Source: an uncultured Allorhizobium sp. (lineage in GTDB: Bacteria > Pseudomonadota > Alphaproteobacteria > Rhizobiales > Rhizobiaceae). Taken from it: a stretch of DNA of 64,000 bases. The position numbers and the translations under genes are program-made. Position 1 is the first letter of the stretch; every line of letters begins with the position of its first letter. Shown here one piece after another: positions 1 to 8,786 of the stretch. Location: contig OY288189.1 in the NCBI GenBank assembly GCA_958439205.1, positions 1,151,001 to 1,215,000 of the forward strand. Reading direction: 5' to 3'. A model generated the notes under the pieces. That model worked only from the letters and a program-made list of their open reading frames with translations, ran no database searches and was not told the origin of the DNA.

Positions 1-1
1 G

Positions 2-187
2 ATCTTCCGGCCGCTGACCGAGGCGCATGTCCGTCATCAGCCGATGAAGCTGTTTGCCCGGGCGCGGGCGCCGCTCGATTCAGCGACAAGCCTTTTCGTC
101 GAATACCTGATGCAGGAGATGTTGCTGCTGGTTCAGGATCTGAAGGCGCGGGGGCACATCCCCGAGACCATACGCGGCCAGGCGTGA
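2..187 (+). CDS. C-terminal fragment, probable LysR-family regulator
   Basis: The window opens inside a plus-strand gene; the last 61 residues are readable and end at a TGA at 185-187. The fragment contains IFRPLTEAHVRHQPMKLF and ARAPLDSATSLFVEYL, which resembles the end of the LysR effector-binding domain: a last beta-strand giving the ligand-pocket 'R/K-P-l-x-L' segment, then 'PLSPA..FV' leading into the last helix. If right, it is a dimeric helix-turn-helix regulator whose DNA-binding half lies upstream of the window. The assignment rests on a short tail only. The neighbouring creatininase gene converges on it, with only a few bases between the two stop codons. Confidence 0.5.
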   Translation: MFRPLTEAHVRHQPMKLFARARAPLDSATSLFVEYLMQEMLLLVQDLKARGHIPETIRGQA

Positions 188-194
188 GCCATCT

Positions 195-995
195 TCAGCC
201 GGGTGTGTAGAGGTTCGCCAGCGGGTAGGCCGAAACGTCGCGCAGGAGCTCGATGAAGCCGGCGACCTGATGGCGGCAGATCGCAGCACCCTTTTCCGCC
301 GTGCCCTTGGATGCGTCGCCGACCACGCCATGTGGGTTGAGGTCGTGGGCGATCCAGGCCAGCGAATGCGGCGGGAGCGGCGTCAGGAATTTCGAGTTGG
401 CTCTGATCTCCTCGGCCTTCGAGACGAAGTTCTGCGCCTTGTCCATGCGCACGAGCTCGGGCCGGAAATGCAGCATCAGCGAGGTCTCGACCTCGCCGCC
501 ATGAATGCCGTAGCGGCTTTCGTTTTCCGAGATCATGCCGTCGGGATTGCCGAAGCGGCCCCATTGGGTGGAGACGACGACCATCTGGTGGCGGACGCGC
601 AGTTCGCGGGCGACGATGCTCATGACATCGACATTGCCGCCGTGGGAATTGACGATGACGAGCTTGCGCAGGCCGGCTTCAGCCACCTTGGCACCAATCG
701 CCGTCCAGGCGGGGATCAGGATTTCCGGGCCGAAGGAGAGGCTGCCGGGGCCATAGACATGCTCGTTGGCCTTGCCGATTTCCTGTGTGGGCAGAACGAG
801 AAAGTCGAGGTCGTCGGGACGCTGGACCTTCAGTTCCGCCAGCATGCCGTTGGCGATGGCGACATCGGTTGCGATCGGCAGATGGGGGCCGTGCTGTTCG
901 GTCGAGGCGATGGGCAGGATGGCGATCGTCTTGTCTGGCGAGAGGCCGGCAAAATCCGTTGTCGTCAACTCGTTCCAGAAGAATGGTCTGGTCAT
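195..995 (-). CDS. Creatininase-family amidohydrolase
   Basis: A 266-residue protein of the creatininase superfamily (creatininase, mycofactocin MftE, FAPy deformylase and related cyclic-amide hydrolases; metal-dependent). Visible metal-site motifs are STEQHGPHLPIATD near the N-terminus (Glu, His, Asp ligands), NSHGGN in the middle and HGGEVETS (Glu ligand) later. Length fits the family (about 240-270). I chose the ATG at 995, which gives MTRPFFWNEL; an in-frame ATG nine codons upstream (1022) is possible. The very long reading frame continuing upstream of this is not homologous-looking and overlaps the divergent gene at 1231. The substrate cannot be told from sequence; members of this family are often misnamed 'creatininase'. 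Confidence 0.85.
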   Translation of the reverse strand: MTRPFFWNELTTTDFAGLSPDKTIAILPIASTEQHGPHLPIATDVAIANGMLAELKVQRPDDLDFLVLPTQEIGKANEHVYGPGSLSFGPEILIPAWTAIGAKVAEAGLRKLVIVNSHGGNVDVMSIVARELRVRHQMVVVSTQWGRFGNPDGMISENESRYGIHGGEVETSLMLHFRPELVRMDKAQNFVSKAEEIRANSKFLTPLPPHSLAWIAHDLNPHGVVGDASKGTAEKGAAICRHQVAGFIELLRDVSAYPLANLYTPG

Positions 996-1230
996 CACCG
1001 CACGTCCCGATTTTTTGTCCATTCTCGTTCGATAAGACAAAAGTGCAGGACCCGAAAAGCACCATATTGCGCTCGCGCCGATGCCAAATTGTGCTCGCCC
1101 GTGTCTGAGAAGTCCGCTCCGTCCGCGATCGGATGCGGCATGCCCCTTTTGGCCAGCGGCGTCCGGACGCATTGCCGGAATGCGTGTCGAGGCCCAAATG
1201 ATAGGGAAATGTACTTTGGTAAGTGGTCCC

Positions 1231-1578
1231 ATGTCTCCGCAAGTCACCGTTTGGTTCGATAGCAGTTGTCCGCTCTGCCTGCGGGAGATTGCGCTGATGC
1301 GCCGTCTGGATCGACGTGGGGCAATCCACTTTGTCGATGCCTGCGACCCAAGCGGTGCCTGCCCCATCGATCGCGCCGAGCTGCTTTCGCGGTTTCATGC
1401 CGAAGAAAGTGGGAAGCTGCTTTCGGGCGCTCAGGCGTTTGCCGCCATGTGGCGGGCCATCCCGCTTCTGCGTCCTCTCGGCCTTCTGGCCGGCTGGGCG
1501 CCGGCGACCCCGGTCTTCGAAGCTGCCTATCGTCGTTTCCTGCGCATCCGGCCACGCCTGCAGCGACTGTTCCGCTGA
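1231..1578 (+). CDS. DCC-family thiol-disulfide oxidoreductase (DUF393)
   Basis: A 115-residue protein beginning MSPQVTVWFDSSCPLCLREI. The DxxCPLC signature close to the N-terminus is the defining redox motif of the DCC/DUF393 family, small predicted thioredoxin-like proteins. The ATG at 1231 puts the motif about ten residues from the start, as usual; upstream in-frame ATGs would add a low-quality extension. The gene is divergent from the creatininase gene and appears to be monocistronic. Physiological partner unknown. Confidence 0.8.
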   Translation: MSPQVTVWFDSSCPLCLREIALMRRLDRRGAIHFVDACDPSGACPIDRAELLSRFHAEESGKLLSGAQAFAAMWRAIPLLRPLGLLAGWAPATPVFEAAYRRFLRIRPRLQRLFR

Positions 1579-1984
1579 AGGGCCCTTGGCCCCGCGAGGC
1601 GCTGGTTGGGGTATTGGCTCATTAAAGCCCGAATATGGGAATGCCATGCCCCGTGCGCAGCCGCGCTAGGTCGCTGGAATGACTTGATGGGCTGAGGTGC
1701 ATTGTCATCGTATCGCTTTGGCGGATCGGCGCATTTCCAAACTTCGCAAACCAACATGGTTGATCAACGGTTAAGCTTCCTGCTCCGAGTCACTCTCCAC
1801 TGGCCGTTGCGCCACCCAGTCCTGCGATCGGTCCGTCCTGCGACTAACGGAGAATGTACGTTCTCCAGCGGATTCGTTAATCCTAAACAATTGTCTATTC
1901 CGCCGTGGGACAAGGAATGGCGGGACAGACTTGGAGGAATGACGTTCCTGGGGGACGTCTCATCGAGGAAAGGGAGGAGTACTC
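1579..1984. other. Intergenic region upstream of symporter operon
   Basis: About 400 bases with no convincing gene. It should hold the promoter of the symporter operon that starts at 1985. Two symmetric elements stand out: GTTGATCAAC at 1759-1768, a perfect 10-bp palindrome, and the near-palindrome at 1849-1866. A good Shine-Dalgarno (GGGAGGAG) lies just before 1985. No clear sigma-70 or sigma-54 promoter was recognised. Confidence 0.6.
1849..1866. promoter_or_regulatory. Near-perfect 18-bp inverted repeat
   Basis: GGAGAATGTACGTTCTCC: the outer GGAGAA/TTCTCC arms are exact and the GTAC centre is palindromic, with one mismatched pair between. It lies about 120 bases before the first gene of the symporter operon, a position suited to an operator. 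No regulator gene is adjacent, so the binding protein is unknown. Confidence 0.35.
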
Positions 1985-2245
1985 GTGACGGATAAATCTT
2001 CGTCTAACGCTTACTGGTCTGCAAACGTTCGCGTCATCTACATCTGCCTGGCGATCTGGGCCGTCGTATCCTACGGATTCGGCATCCTGCTTCGCCCCGC
2101 TCTGTCGGGTATTGCCGTCGGTGGAAGTGATCTTGGCTTCTGGTTCGCCCAGCAAGGCTCGATCGTGGTCTTCATCATCCTGATTTTCGGCTACTCGATT
2201 TACATGAACAAGATCGACCGTGAATTCGGCGTCGACGAGCAGTAA
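1985..2245 (+). CDS. DUF4212 small subunit of sodium/solute symporter
   Basis: An 86-residue membrane protein with two hydrophobic segments (about residues 15-37 and 52-75) and a polar C-terminus. It matches the DUF4212 family (putative solute:sodium symporter small subunit), which is found directly upstream of an ActP-like symporter. Translation probably begins at a GTG at 1985, because a strong GGGAGGAG Shine-Dalgarno lies seven bases before it. The stop is 12 bases from the ATG of the large subunit, so the two are almost certainly co-translated. By analogy with small subunits of other transporters it may help assemble or regulate the large subunit; that is inference. Confidence 0.88.
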   Translation: MTDKSSSNAYWSANVRVIYICLAIWAVVSYGFGILLRPALSGIAVGGSDLGFWFAQQGSIVVFIILIFGYSIYMNKIDREFGVDEQ

Positions 2246-2257
2246 GGCGGACCCACA

Positions 2258-4024
2258 ATGGATCAGTATACACTCAATCTGATTATCGTAGGCGCGTCCT
2301 TCGCGCTCTACATCGGCATCGCCATCTGGGCGCGTGCTGGAACCACGGCCGAGTTCTACGCCGCCAACCGTGGCGTTAACCCGGTCATGAACGGCATGGC
2401 GACCGCAGCGGACTGGATGTCTGCGGCTTCCTTCATCTCGATGGCCGGCCTGATCGCCACTGTCGGCTACGGCAACTCCACCTACCTCATGGGCTGGACC
2501 GGCGGCTACGTGCTGCTCGCGCTCCTGCTTGCTCCCTATCTGCGCAAGTTCGGCAAATACACCGTCCCGCAGTTCATCGGTGACCGCTTCTACAGCCAGG
2601 GCGCTCGCCTGACGGCTGTCGTCTGCCTGATCATCATCTCGGTGACATACGTCATCGGCCAGATGACCGGTGCCGGCGTCGCCTTCTCGCGCTTCCTCGA
2701 AGTTGAAGTCTCGACCGGTCTTTGGATCGCCGCGGCCGTCGTCTTCGTCTACGCGGTTCTCGGCGGCATGAAGGGCATCACCTACACGCAGGTCGCCCAG
2801 TACATCGTTCTGATCATCGCCTACACCATCCCGGCGGTCTTCATTTCGCTGCAGCTGACCGGCAACCCGATCCCGTGGTTCGGCCTCTTCGGCACGCACA
2901 CGGAATCTGCACTGCCGCTGCTGCAGAAGCTTGACCAGGTCGTCACCGACCTCGGCTTCAATGCCTACACCGCCCAGGGTTCCATGCTGAACATGACCCT
3001 GTTCACGCTGTCGCTCATGATCGGTACGGCAGGTCTGCCGCACGTCATCATTCGCTTCTTCACCGTTCCTAAGGTCGCGGATGCTCGTTGGTCGGCCGGT
3101 TGGGCGCTGATCTTCATCGCGTTGCTCTATCTGACGGCTCCGGCTGTCGGCGCGATGGCACGCCTGAACATCATCGACACGATCTATCCGGGTGGCTCGC
3201 AGCAGGAAGCCGTTCTCTATGACGAGCGTCCTGACTGGATGCGCAACTGGGAAGTTACCGGCCTGCTGACGTTCGAAGATAAGAACGGCGACGGTCGTAT
3301 CCAGTACTACAACGACAAGTCGGAAGGCTTTACCGCAACGGCTACGGAGCGCGGCTGGACGGGTAACGAGCTGACGATCAACAACGACATCCTCGTTCTC
3401 GCCAATCCGGAAATCGCACAGCTTCCGGGCTGGGTTATCGGCCTCATCGCAGCAGGTGGTCTCGCAGCCGCTCTGTCCACTGCGGCCGGGCTGCTTCTCG
3501 CGATCTCGTCTGCGATCAGCCACGACCTGATCAAGGACTTCCTGAAGCCGGATATCTCTGAAAAGGGCGAGCTTATGGCGGCACGTATCGCCATGGCAGG
3601 CGCCATCCTCGTGGCAACCTTGCTGGGTATCAATCCGCCCGGCTTCGCGGCCCAGACCGTCGCGCTCGCCTTCGGTCTTGCCGCTGCGACGATCTTCCCG
3701 GCTCTGATGATGGGCATCTTCTCGAAGCGCATCAACTCGGTCGGTGCCACCCTCGGCATGATCGTCGGCCTCGTGGTCACCTGCTTGTACCTGTTCACCT
3801 ATCTGGGCTGGTTCTTCATCGCAGGCACCAACATGCTCGAAAACGTTCCGGCCAACTACATCTTCGGCATCCCGCCGACGGCGTTCGGCCCGATCGGCGC
3901 ACTGCTGAACTTCGCCACGGCCTATATCGTGTCGATGATGACCCAGGCTCCGCCGAAGCATGTCCAGGATCTCGTCGAATCCATCCGCGTTCCGCGCGGT
4001 GCGGGTCAGGCGACCGGTCACTGA
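2258..4024 (+). CDS. Sodium:solute symporter large subunit (acetate-permease-like)
   Basis: A 588-residue polytopic protein of the SSS family (LeuT fold), with about 13 membrane helices. Telling segments are AANRGVNPVMNGMATAADWM near the N-terminus, where the first sodium/substrate-binding helices lie, and AALSTAAGLLLAISSAISHD later. It has an insert around residues 310-380 in a soluble loop (acidic, ENGDGRIQYYN-like), as in the DUF4212-partnered symporter subfamily. This group is related to ActP acetate/pyruvate permease, so a short-chain carboxylate is the likely cargo, but the substrate is not proven. The downstream gene encodes the CBS/cNMP sensor usually found in this neighbourhood. Confidence 0.88.
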   Translation: MDQYTLNLIIVGASFALYIGIAIWARAGTTAEFYAANRGVNPVMNGMATAADWMSAASFISMAGLIATVGYGNSTYLMGWTGGYVLLALLLAPYLRKFGKYTVPQFIGDRFYSQGARLTAVVCLIIISVTYVIGQMTGAGVAFSRFLEVEVSTGLWIAAAVVFVYAVLGGMKGITYTQVAQYIVLIIAYTIPAVFISLQLTGNPIPWFGLFGTHTESALPLLQKLDQVVTDLGFNAYTAQGSMLNMTLFTLSLMIGTAGLPHVIIRFFTVPKVADARWSAGWALIFIALLYLTAPAVGAMARLNIIDTIYPGGSQQEAVLYDERPDWMRNWEVTGLLTFEDKNGDGRIQYYNDKSEGFTATATERGWTGNELTINNDILVLANPEIAQLPGWVIGLIAAGGLAAALSTAAGLLLAISSAISHDLIKDFLKPDISEKGELMAARIAMAGAILVATLLGINPPGFAAQTVALAFGLAAATIFPALMMGIFSKRINSVGATLGMIVGLVVTCLYLFTYLGWFFIAGTNMLENVPANYIFGIPPTAFGPIGALLNFATAYIVSMMTQAPPKHVQDLVESIRVPRGAGQATGH

Positions 4025-4112
4025 TAGAGACAATCGGGAGGGGCGGCCCTGTGTCGCCCCTCCTGTCCCTCAGTCATTCGCGGCTCGGTAGCGCCAAATG
4101 AGGGCAAACAGG

Positions 4113-5939
4113 ATGTCACAGGCACAATCCGACGTGCTGATGTTTCTCGAGACCGTTCATCCGTATGACAGTCTTCCGAGAGACGAGATCGAGCGGGTTT
4201 CCACCCGGTTCGCACCCCTTACCTTTTCCGCAGGATCCGAAATCTATCACCGCGGCAACGTATTGCCGGGCATCTACCTCATCATGGATGGTGCCGTGGA
4301 GATCCTCGATGCCGCCAGCACGGTGGTCTCCGAGCTTGCCGCTCGAAACTCCTTCGGCGAACGCGGCCTGTTGTCCGACGGTTTTGCAGCCACCACGGCA
4401 ATTGCCCGCTCCGACTGCACCCTGCTGATGTTGCCGAAGGACGAGTTCCATCGGTTGATGCAGGAACAGGCGGTCTTTTCCCGCTTCTTCACCCGCGGGC
4501 GCTTTGCCGATACCCGGCGTGGCGATATGGCGATCCAGAAGGTCAGCGAACTGATGTCGCGACCTCCGATCGTTTGTGCCCCTTCCGATACGGTTCGTTC
4601 TGCCGCCACGCTGATGCGCGAACGGCACGTCTCCAGTCTCGGTGTCGTCGATGGCGGGCGCTTTCTCGGCATCCTCACGACCCGCGATCTGACAGGGCGT
4701 GTGCTTGCGGAGGGCTTGAACCCCGATACGACCCCGGTTTCTGCAGTGATGACGCCCGATCCGGTCGGTCTGCCTGGGGAGGCCCTTGGCTCCGACATCC
4801 TGCATCTGATGCTGGAACGCCGTGTCGGTCATCTTCCGGTCGTCGAAGGCGACAGGCTGGTGGGGATGATCACCCAGACGGATCTCATTCGCTTCCACGC
4901 AATCAGCTCTGCGCAGTTGATCCGCGACATCGCGTCGGCCGAACGGGCCGAGGACATGCGCGCGATCACGGCGCGTATCCCGCAAGTGCTCGTGCAGCTG
5001 GTCGGCAGCAACAATGCCCATGAAGTCGTCACCCGGCTGATCACCGATATCGCGGACAGCGTGACCCGCCGGTTGATCATGCTCGCCGAGCGTGAGCTTG
5101 GGCCGCCGCCGGTGCCCTATGTCTGGCTTGCCTGTGGCAGCCAAGGGCGGCAGGAGCAGAGCGGCGTCAGCGATCAGGACAACTGCATCTTCATCGAAGA
5201 TGGCGTGGAGCCGGAGGAGATGCCCTGGTTCCAGCAGCTCGCGGCGAAGGTCAGCCGGGGCCTCGATATCTGCGGCTATTTCTATTGCCCGGGCGACATG
5301 ATGGCGACCAATCCGCGCTGGTGCCAGCCGGTCTCCGTCTGGCGAGGCTATTTCCGGGACTGGATCTACAAGGCGGATCCGACAGCGCAAATGCTGGCGA
5401 GCGTGATGTTCGACCTCAGGCCGATCTGCGGAGCCTCTTCGCTCTATCAGGATCTCCAGGCCGAGATCCTGGAAGAGGCGAGCCGCAACTCGATCTTCAC
5501 GGCCCATATGATCAGCAATTCGCTGAAGCATGCTCCGCCTCTGGGGCTGCTTCGCGGCTTTGCTACCATCCGCAGCGGCGAACATCGCAACCAGATCGAC
5601 ATGAAGCACAATGGCGTGGTTCCGGTTGTCGATCTCGGGCGGGTCTATGCGCTGATGGGGCGGCTTGCACCGGTCAATACGCGCGCACGGTTGCTGGCCG
5701 CCGAGGAGGCGGGCATCATTTCCGGCGCCGGTGCACGCGATCTGATCGCGGCTTACGACCTGATCGCCGATATGCGGCTGCGTAATCAGGTGAGGCAGGT
5801 GCGAGACGGTCGAAAGCCGGATAACTTCCTCGCACCGTATGATTTCGGAGACTTCGAACGGTCCCATTTGCGCGACGCCTTCGTCGTCGTGCGCACCATG
5901 CAATCGGCGCTCGCCAATGGCGGCCGGGCGCCCGTCTGA
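4113..5939 (+). CDS. cNMP-binding / CBS / DUF294 nucleotidyltransferase-like protein
   Basis: A cytosolic 608-residue protein. Domains in order: cyclic-nucleotide-binding domain (about 15-115), a pair of CBS domains (about 150-265), a DUF294 nucleotidyltransferase-fold domain with GSQGRQEQSGVSDQD at about residues 341-355, and the DUF294 C-terminal helical domain (about 460-600). The GSxGRxE...SDxD pattern is that of the GlnD-type nucleotidyltransferase core, so catalytic or ligand-binding activity is possible. I prefer the ATG at 4113 because GAGGG lies eight bases upstream; an ATG at 4098 is also in frame. It follows the symporter by about 90 bases and probably senses an adenine nucleotide to adjust carboxylate uptake (inference). 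Confidence 0.85.
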   Translation: MSQAQSDVLMFLETVHPYDSLPRDEIERVSTRFAPLTFSAGSEIYHRGNVLPGIYLIMDGAVEILDAASTVVSELAARNSFGERGLLSDGFAATTAIARSDCTLLMLPKDEFHRLMQEQAVFSRFFTRGRFADTRRGDMAIQKVSELMSRPPIVCAPSDTVRSAATLMRERHVSSLGVVDGGRFLGILTTRDLTGRVLAEGLNPDTTPVSAVMTPDPVGLPGEALGSDILHLMLERRVGHLPVVEGDRLVGMITQTDLIRFHAISSAQLIRDIASAERAEDMRAITARIPQVLVQLVGSNNAHEVVTRLITDIADSVTRRLIMLAERELGPPPVPYVWLACGSQGRQEQSGVSDQDNCIFIEDGVEPEEMPWFQQLAAKVSRGLDICGYFYCPGDMMATNPRWCQPVSVWRGYFRDWIYKADPTAQMLASVMFDLRPICGASSLYQDLQAEILEEASRNSIFTAHMISNSLKHAPPLGLLRGFATIRSGEHRNQIDMKHNGVVPVVDLGRVYALMGRLAPVNTRARLLAAEEAGIISGAGARDLIAAYDLIADMRLRNQVRQVRDGRKPDNFLAPYDFGDFERSHLRDAFVVVRTMQSALANGGRAPV

Positions 5940-5950
5940 AGGAATGAAGA

Positions 5951-6472
5951 ATGCTGTTTGAGTTGATCGCTGCGGTCGTCGCCGGTGTTGCTCTGGCCGG
6001 TGTCGCGATGTTGCTGCGCTGGTTGAGCCGCGGATTGCTGCCGAAATGGATCGTGCCTGTCGTCGCGGGTCTCGGAATGCTGGGGTACTCGATCTGGAGC
6101 GAATACAGCTGGTTCGACCGGATGAACATTGCCCTGCCGGGTATCGAGGTGTCCTGGAAGAATGCGCAGACGGCCTTCTGGCGTCCGTGGTCGTATATCG
6201 AACCTGTCACCACCCGCTTCAGCGCCGTCGACATGAAGACCGCAAGGCGTCATCCGAACCAGCCGGGTCTCGTCATGGTCGATATCCTGCTCGTGGCGCG
6301 CTGGCAGCCGGTCAAGCCCGTGAAGGTGGTCTACGATTGCCCGAATATGCAGCGGGCGGATCTGGTCGATGCCAATGTGAGCATCGCCGACGACGGCAGT
6401 CTGGTCGGTGCCGACTGGGTCAAGCTCGATGCAGAGGACGCGGCGATGAAAATCGCGTGTACGACAAGGTGA
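5951..6472 (+). CDS. Small membrane-anchored protein of the symporter operon
   Basis: A 173-residue protein with two hydrophobic N-terminal segments (about 1-24 and 30-48) followed by a soluble domain of about 120 residues containing one Cys in VVYDCPNMQRADL and another three residues from the C-terminus. I recognise no family with certainty. It starts 11 bases after the DUF294 gene and ends four bases before the exonuclease gene, so it is tightly operonic and likely works with them at the membrane. The soluble part probably faces the periplasm if both hydrophobic stretches cross the membrane with a short loop between them, but the topology is uncertain. Confidence 0.65.
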   Translation: MLFELIAAVVAGVALAGVAMLLRWLSRGLLPKWIVPVVAGLGMLGYSIWSEYSWFDRMNIALPGIEVSWKNAQTAFWRPWSYIEPVTTRFSAVDMKTARRHPNQPGLVMVDILLVARWQPVKPVKVVYDCPNMQRADLVDANVSIADDGSLVGADWVKLDAEDAAMKIACTTR

Positions 6473-6476
6473 GGAC

Positions 6477-8552
6477 ATGCTGATCAAGATCGGGCTGCGC
6501 GCACGCATCCTTTTGTTCTTCGTGGCACTGGCTGCCGGCGCCGTTACGGCGCTCGCGGTCGGGCTGTGGTTCGGTTACCACCGCGAAGGCAGCCCCGATA
6601 TGTTGAACGCCTTTATGCAAGGGGCGATCGCTGCCGGTTTCCTGATCCTGGCACTCATCACCTGGATCTGGTTTCTCTTCGATACGCATGTCGCCCGCCC
6701 CATAGACAAGGTCGCGTCTGCCATGCGTGCCCGGGCGCATGCGGATGTCGCTCACGAGCTCCCGACGGATGACGCACGCTATCTCGGCGATCTTGCAGCA
6801 GCGGCCTCGGCAACAGCCACGACGCTCGCACAAACCCGCGGTGCCCTTGCAGAGTCAGTCCAGCGCGAGACATCGCGCCTTGCCGCCGACAAGAACAAGC
6901 TCGAGCAGTTGCTTGCCGACGTGCCGCCGGCGGTGCTGCTCTGCACCGGCCGCCACCACCTTGTGTTCTACAACGGCGTGGCGAAACAGTTCCTTGCCGG
7001 TTCGCAGCGTCCCGTCTGTCTCGACCGCAATGTCTTCGACTATCTGAGCGAAGGCCCGATCCGGGATGCACATCACAGGCTCCTTGAGAGTGCGGATCCT
7101 GATGCCGTCGTGGAGTTCATCTGTCTCAGCCCTTGTGGCGAGCGCCGTCTTGCTGGCCGCATGCGGCTTGCGAGTGACAATGGCGGCGATGGCGGGGCCT
7201 ATGTGATGACCTTGCGCGATGTCACCACCGAGGTCGCCGCCTATGGGAGGCGGGATGTGCTTCTGGGGGATGTCTTCCTGCAGATCCGCCCGGCCGTTTC
7301 GGAGCTCCGGCGACGTGCTGCGGAGCAGTCAGTTGGGCCGCTCGAAGATAGTGATATCCGCCCGCAGATCGAGGCGCTCGACACGATGCTGGATGCGCTC
7401 GAAGGCCGCTTCGAGATCTGTCGTTCCGATGGCTGGCCGATGGCGGCCACCGATGCGCGCGAACTTGGCAGCCAGTTGCGGCGAGAGTTCGAGGGGCGCG
7501 GATTGTCGCTCGAGATTGACGCAGACGAGGTTGCTGTCCGCTGCAATGCCTTCGACATCGTGAGCCTTCTGGGACATATCGCATCGCGGGTAAACGGCGC
7601 GACGTCCGCAGGGCAATTCCTGTTGGCGATCTCGGCCGTCGGTGACGCGGCTGAGCTCGCCGTCTCCTGGTCTGGCGGATCGATCACGCAGGAGGCGCTG
7701 CAGGGCTGGCTCGGGGAACCCGTCTATGAAGGCGGCGTGGCATGCGAGACGATCCTTCGGGCGCATGGCAATACACTTTCGGTCGGTTCCGTCGGCGATC
7801 ACCCGGCGATCCTGACGCGGTTGCGGCCTATCGAGCGCCTTCGGCCCGTACGAGCGGACCTGTCGCGCCACGTGGTCTATGATTTCGACCTTCTGTCCCG
7901 GATGCATTACGACAAGATCTCCGACGCCCGTCTGGATGCATTGACCTATGTCGTCTTCGATACCGAGACCACGGGCCTTCTGCCCGAGCAGGGCGACGAG
8001 ATCGTGCAGATCGCGGCTGTGCGGATCGTCAATGGCAAGCGGGTCAAGAGCGAGGTTTTCAACCTGCTCGTCAATCCGGGCCGTCCGATCCCGGCCTCTG
8101 CCACGGCGATCCATGGTGTCAGTGATGCGATGGTTGCCGATGCCAAAAGCGTCCAGGAGGCCGTGCGGCAGTTCCATCGTTTCGCCGAGGGCGCAGTGCT
8201 CGTGGCGCATAATGCGCCCTTCGACATGGAGTTTCTCTATCGGCGGGAGAAGGAGGTGGGGCTGCGGTTCCTGCATCCCATTCTCGATACGGTGCTTGTC
8301 TCGGCCACGGCTTTCGGTCGGGCCGAAACGCACACGCTTGATGCGCTGGCCAGCCGCTTAGGCGTGCATATCGAGGATGCGGACCGTCACACGGCGCTTG
8401 GTGATGCGATCGCGACGGCTGACGTCTTCATCAAGCTCAAGGATATGCTTGCAGGTCAGGGCCTCGTGCGGTTCGGCGAGGTGCTCGCCAGCGTGCGCAG
8501 CCATCAACGGCTCGTTCGTGACCTGAACGACCATCAGGTGCAGGCCTCTTAA
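6477..8552 (+). CDS. Membrane-anchored PAS protein with C-terminal DnaQ-like 3'-5' exonuclease
   Basis: A 691-residue multidomain protein. Residues 1-80 hold two membrane helices; about 80-130 look like a HAMP segment (HVARPIDKVASAMRAR); about 140-250 resemble a PAS domain; about 260-450 look like a degenerate histidine-kinase region with no evident phosphoacceptor His. The C-terminal 200 residues are a DEDDh exonuclease: FDTETTG (Exo I, about residue 493), HNAPFD (Exo II, about 577) and HTALGDAIATADVF (Exo III, about 637). All catalytic acidic residues are visible. It is the last gene of the symporter operon. A nuclease on a sensor-kinase-like membrane scaffold is unusual; the substrate may be a nucleic acid or a small nucleotide (inference). 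Confidence 0.85.
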   Translation: MLIKIGLRARILLFFVALAAGAVTALAVGLWFGYHREGSPDMLNAFMQGAIAAGFLILALITWIWFLFDTHVARPIDKVASAMRARAHADVAHELPTDDARYLGDLAAAASATATTLAQTRGALAESVQRETSRLAADKNKLEQLLADVPPAVLLCTGRHHLVFYNGVAKQFLAGSQRPVCLDRNVFDYLSEGPIRDAHHRLLESADPDAVVEFICLSPCGERRLAGRMRLASDNGGDGGAYVMTLRDVTTEVAAYGRRDVLLGDVFLQIRPAVSELRRRAAEQSVGPLEDSDIRPQIEALDTMLDALEGRFEICRSDGWPMAATDARELGSQLRREFEGRGLSLEIDADEVAVRCNAFDIVSLLGHIASRVNGATSAGQFLLAISAVGDAAELAVSWSGGSITQEALQGWLGEPVYEGGVACETILRAHGNTLSVGSVGDHPAILTRLRPIERLRPVRADLSRHVVYDFDLLSRMHYDKISDARLDALTYVVFDTETTGLLPEQGDEIVQIAAVRIVNGKRVKSEVFNLLVNPGRPIPASATAIHGVSDAMVADAKSVQEAVRQFHRFAEGAVLVAHNAPFDMEFLYRREKEVGLRFLHPILDTVLVSATAFGRAETHTLDALASRLGVHIEDADRHTALGDAIATADVFIKLKDMLAGQGLVRFGEVLASVRSHQRLVRDLNDHQVQAS

Positions 8553-8590
8553 GCTCTCGCTTCACTATCTCGTCGGGTTCTCCCGCATGT

Positions 8591-8621
8591 CTGTCACGGC
8601 GGTGACAGGTGCGTGACAGGT
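8591..8621. promoter_or_regulatory. Clustered GTGACAGGT repeats upstream of tctC
   Basis: GTGACAGGT occurs at 8602-8610 and again at 8613-8621, exactly 11 bases apart (one helical turn). CTGTCAC at 8591-8597 is an inverted copy of the first seven bases, so the element contains one inverted and one direct arrangement of the same half-site. It lies about 165 bases before the tctC start and is a good candidate operator for a tricarboxylate-responsive regulator such as a TctD-like response regulator, which is not encoded next to it. Confidence 0.5.
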
Positions 8622-8786
8622 TATGCTGTTAGGCCTATGGTCACATCGTCCCGTGGAGGCGGGGCAGATGGGACATGGGAGGAGCAGGCATTGCCTGGAA
8701 CGGTTCGCGCCGTATGGCGGGTACCCGCATTCTCCCCACAGATCAGTTGAAAGCGGCAAGAGCCGCATTGATGGTGGAGGACTATC

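Noticed and set aside
1895..4033. A 712-residue open frame on the minus strand opposite the symporter operon
   Set aside because: It is antisense to clear symporter genes and has charged, low-complexity composition (Asp/Arg/His/Gln-rich) typical of the shadow frame of a G+C-rich membrane-protein gene.
4116..5903. A 595-residue minus-strand frame opposite the CBS/DUF294 gene
   Set aside because: Antisense shadow with no domain signature; the plus-strand protein has four clear domains.
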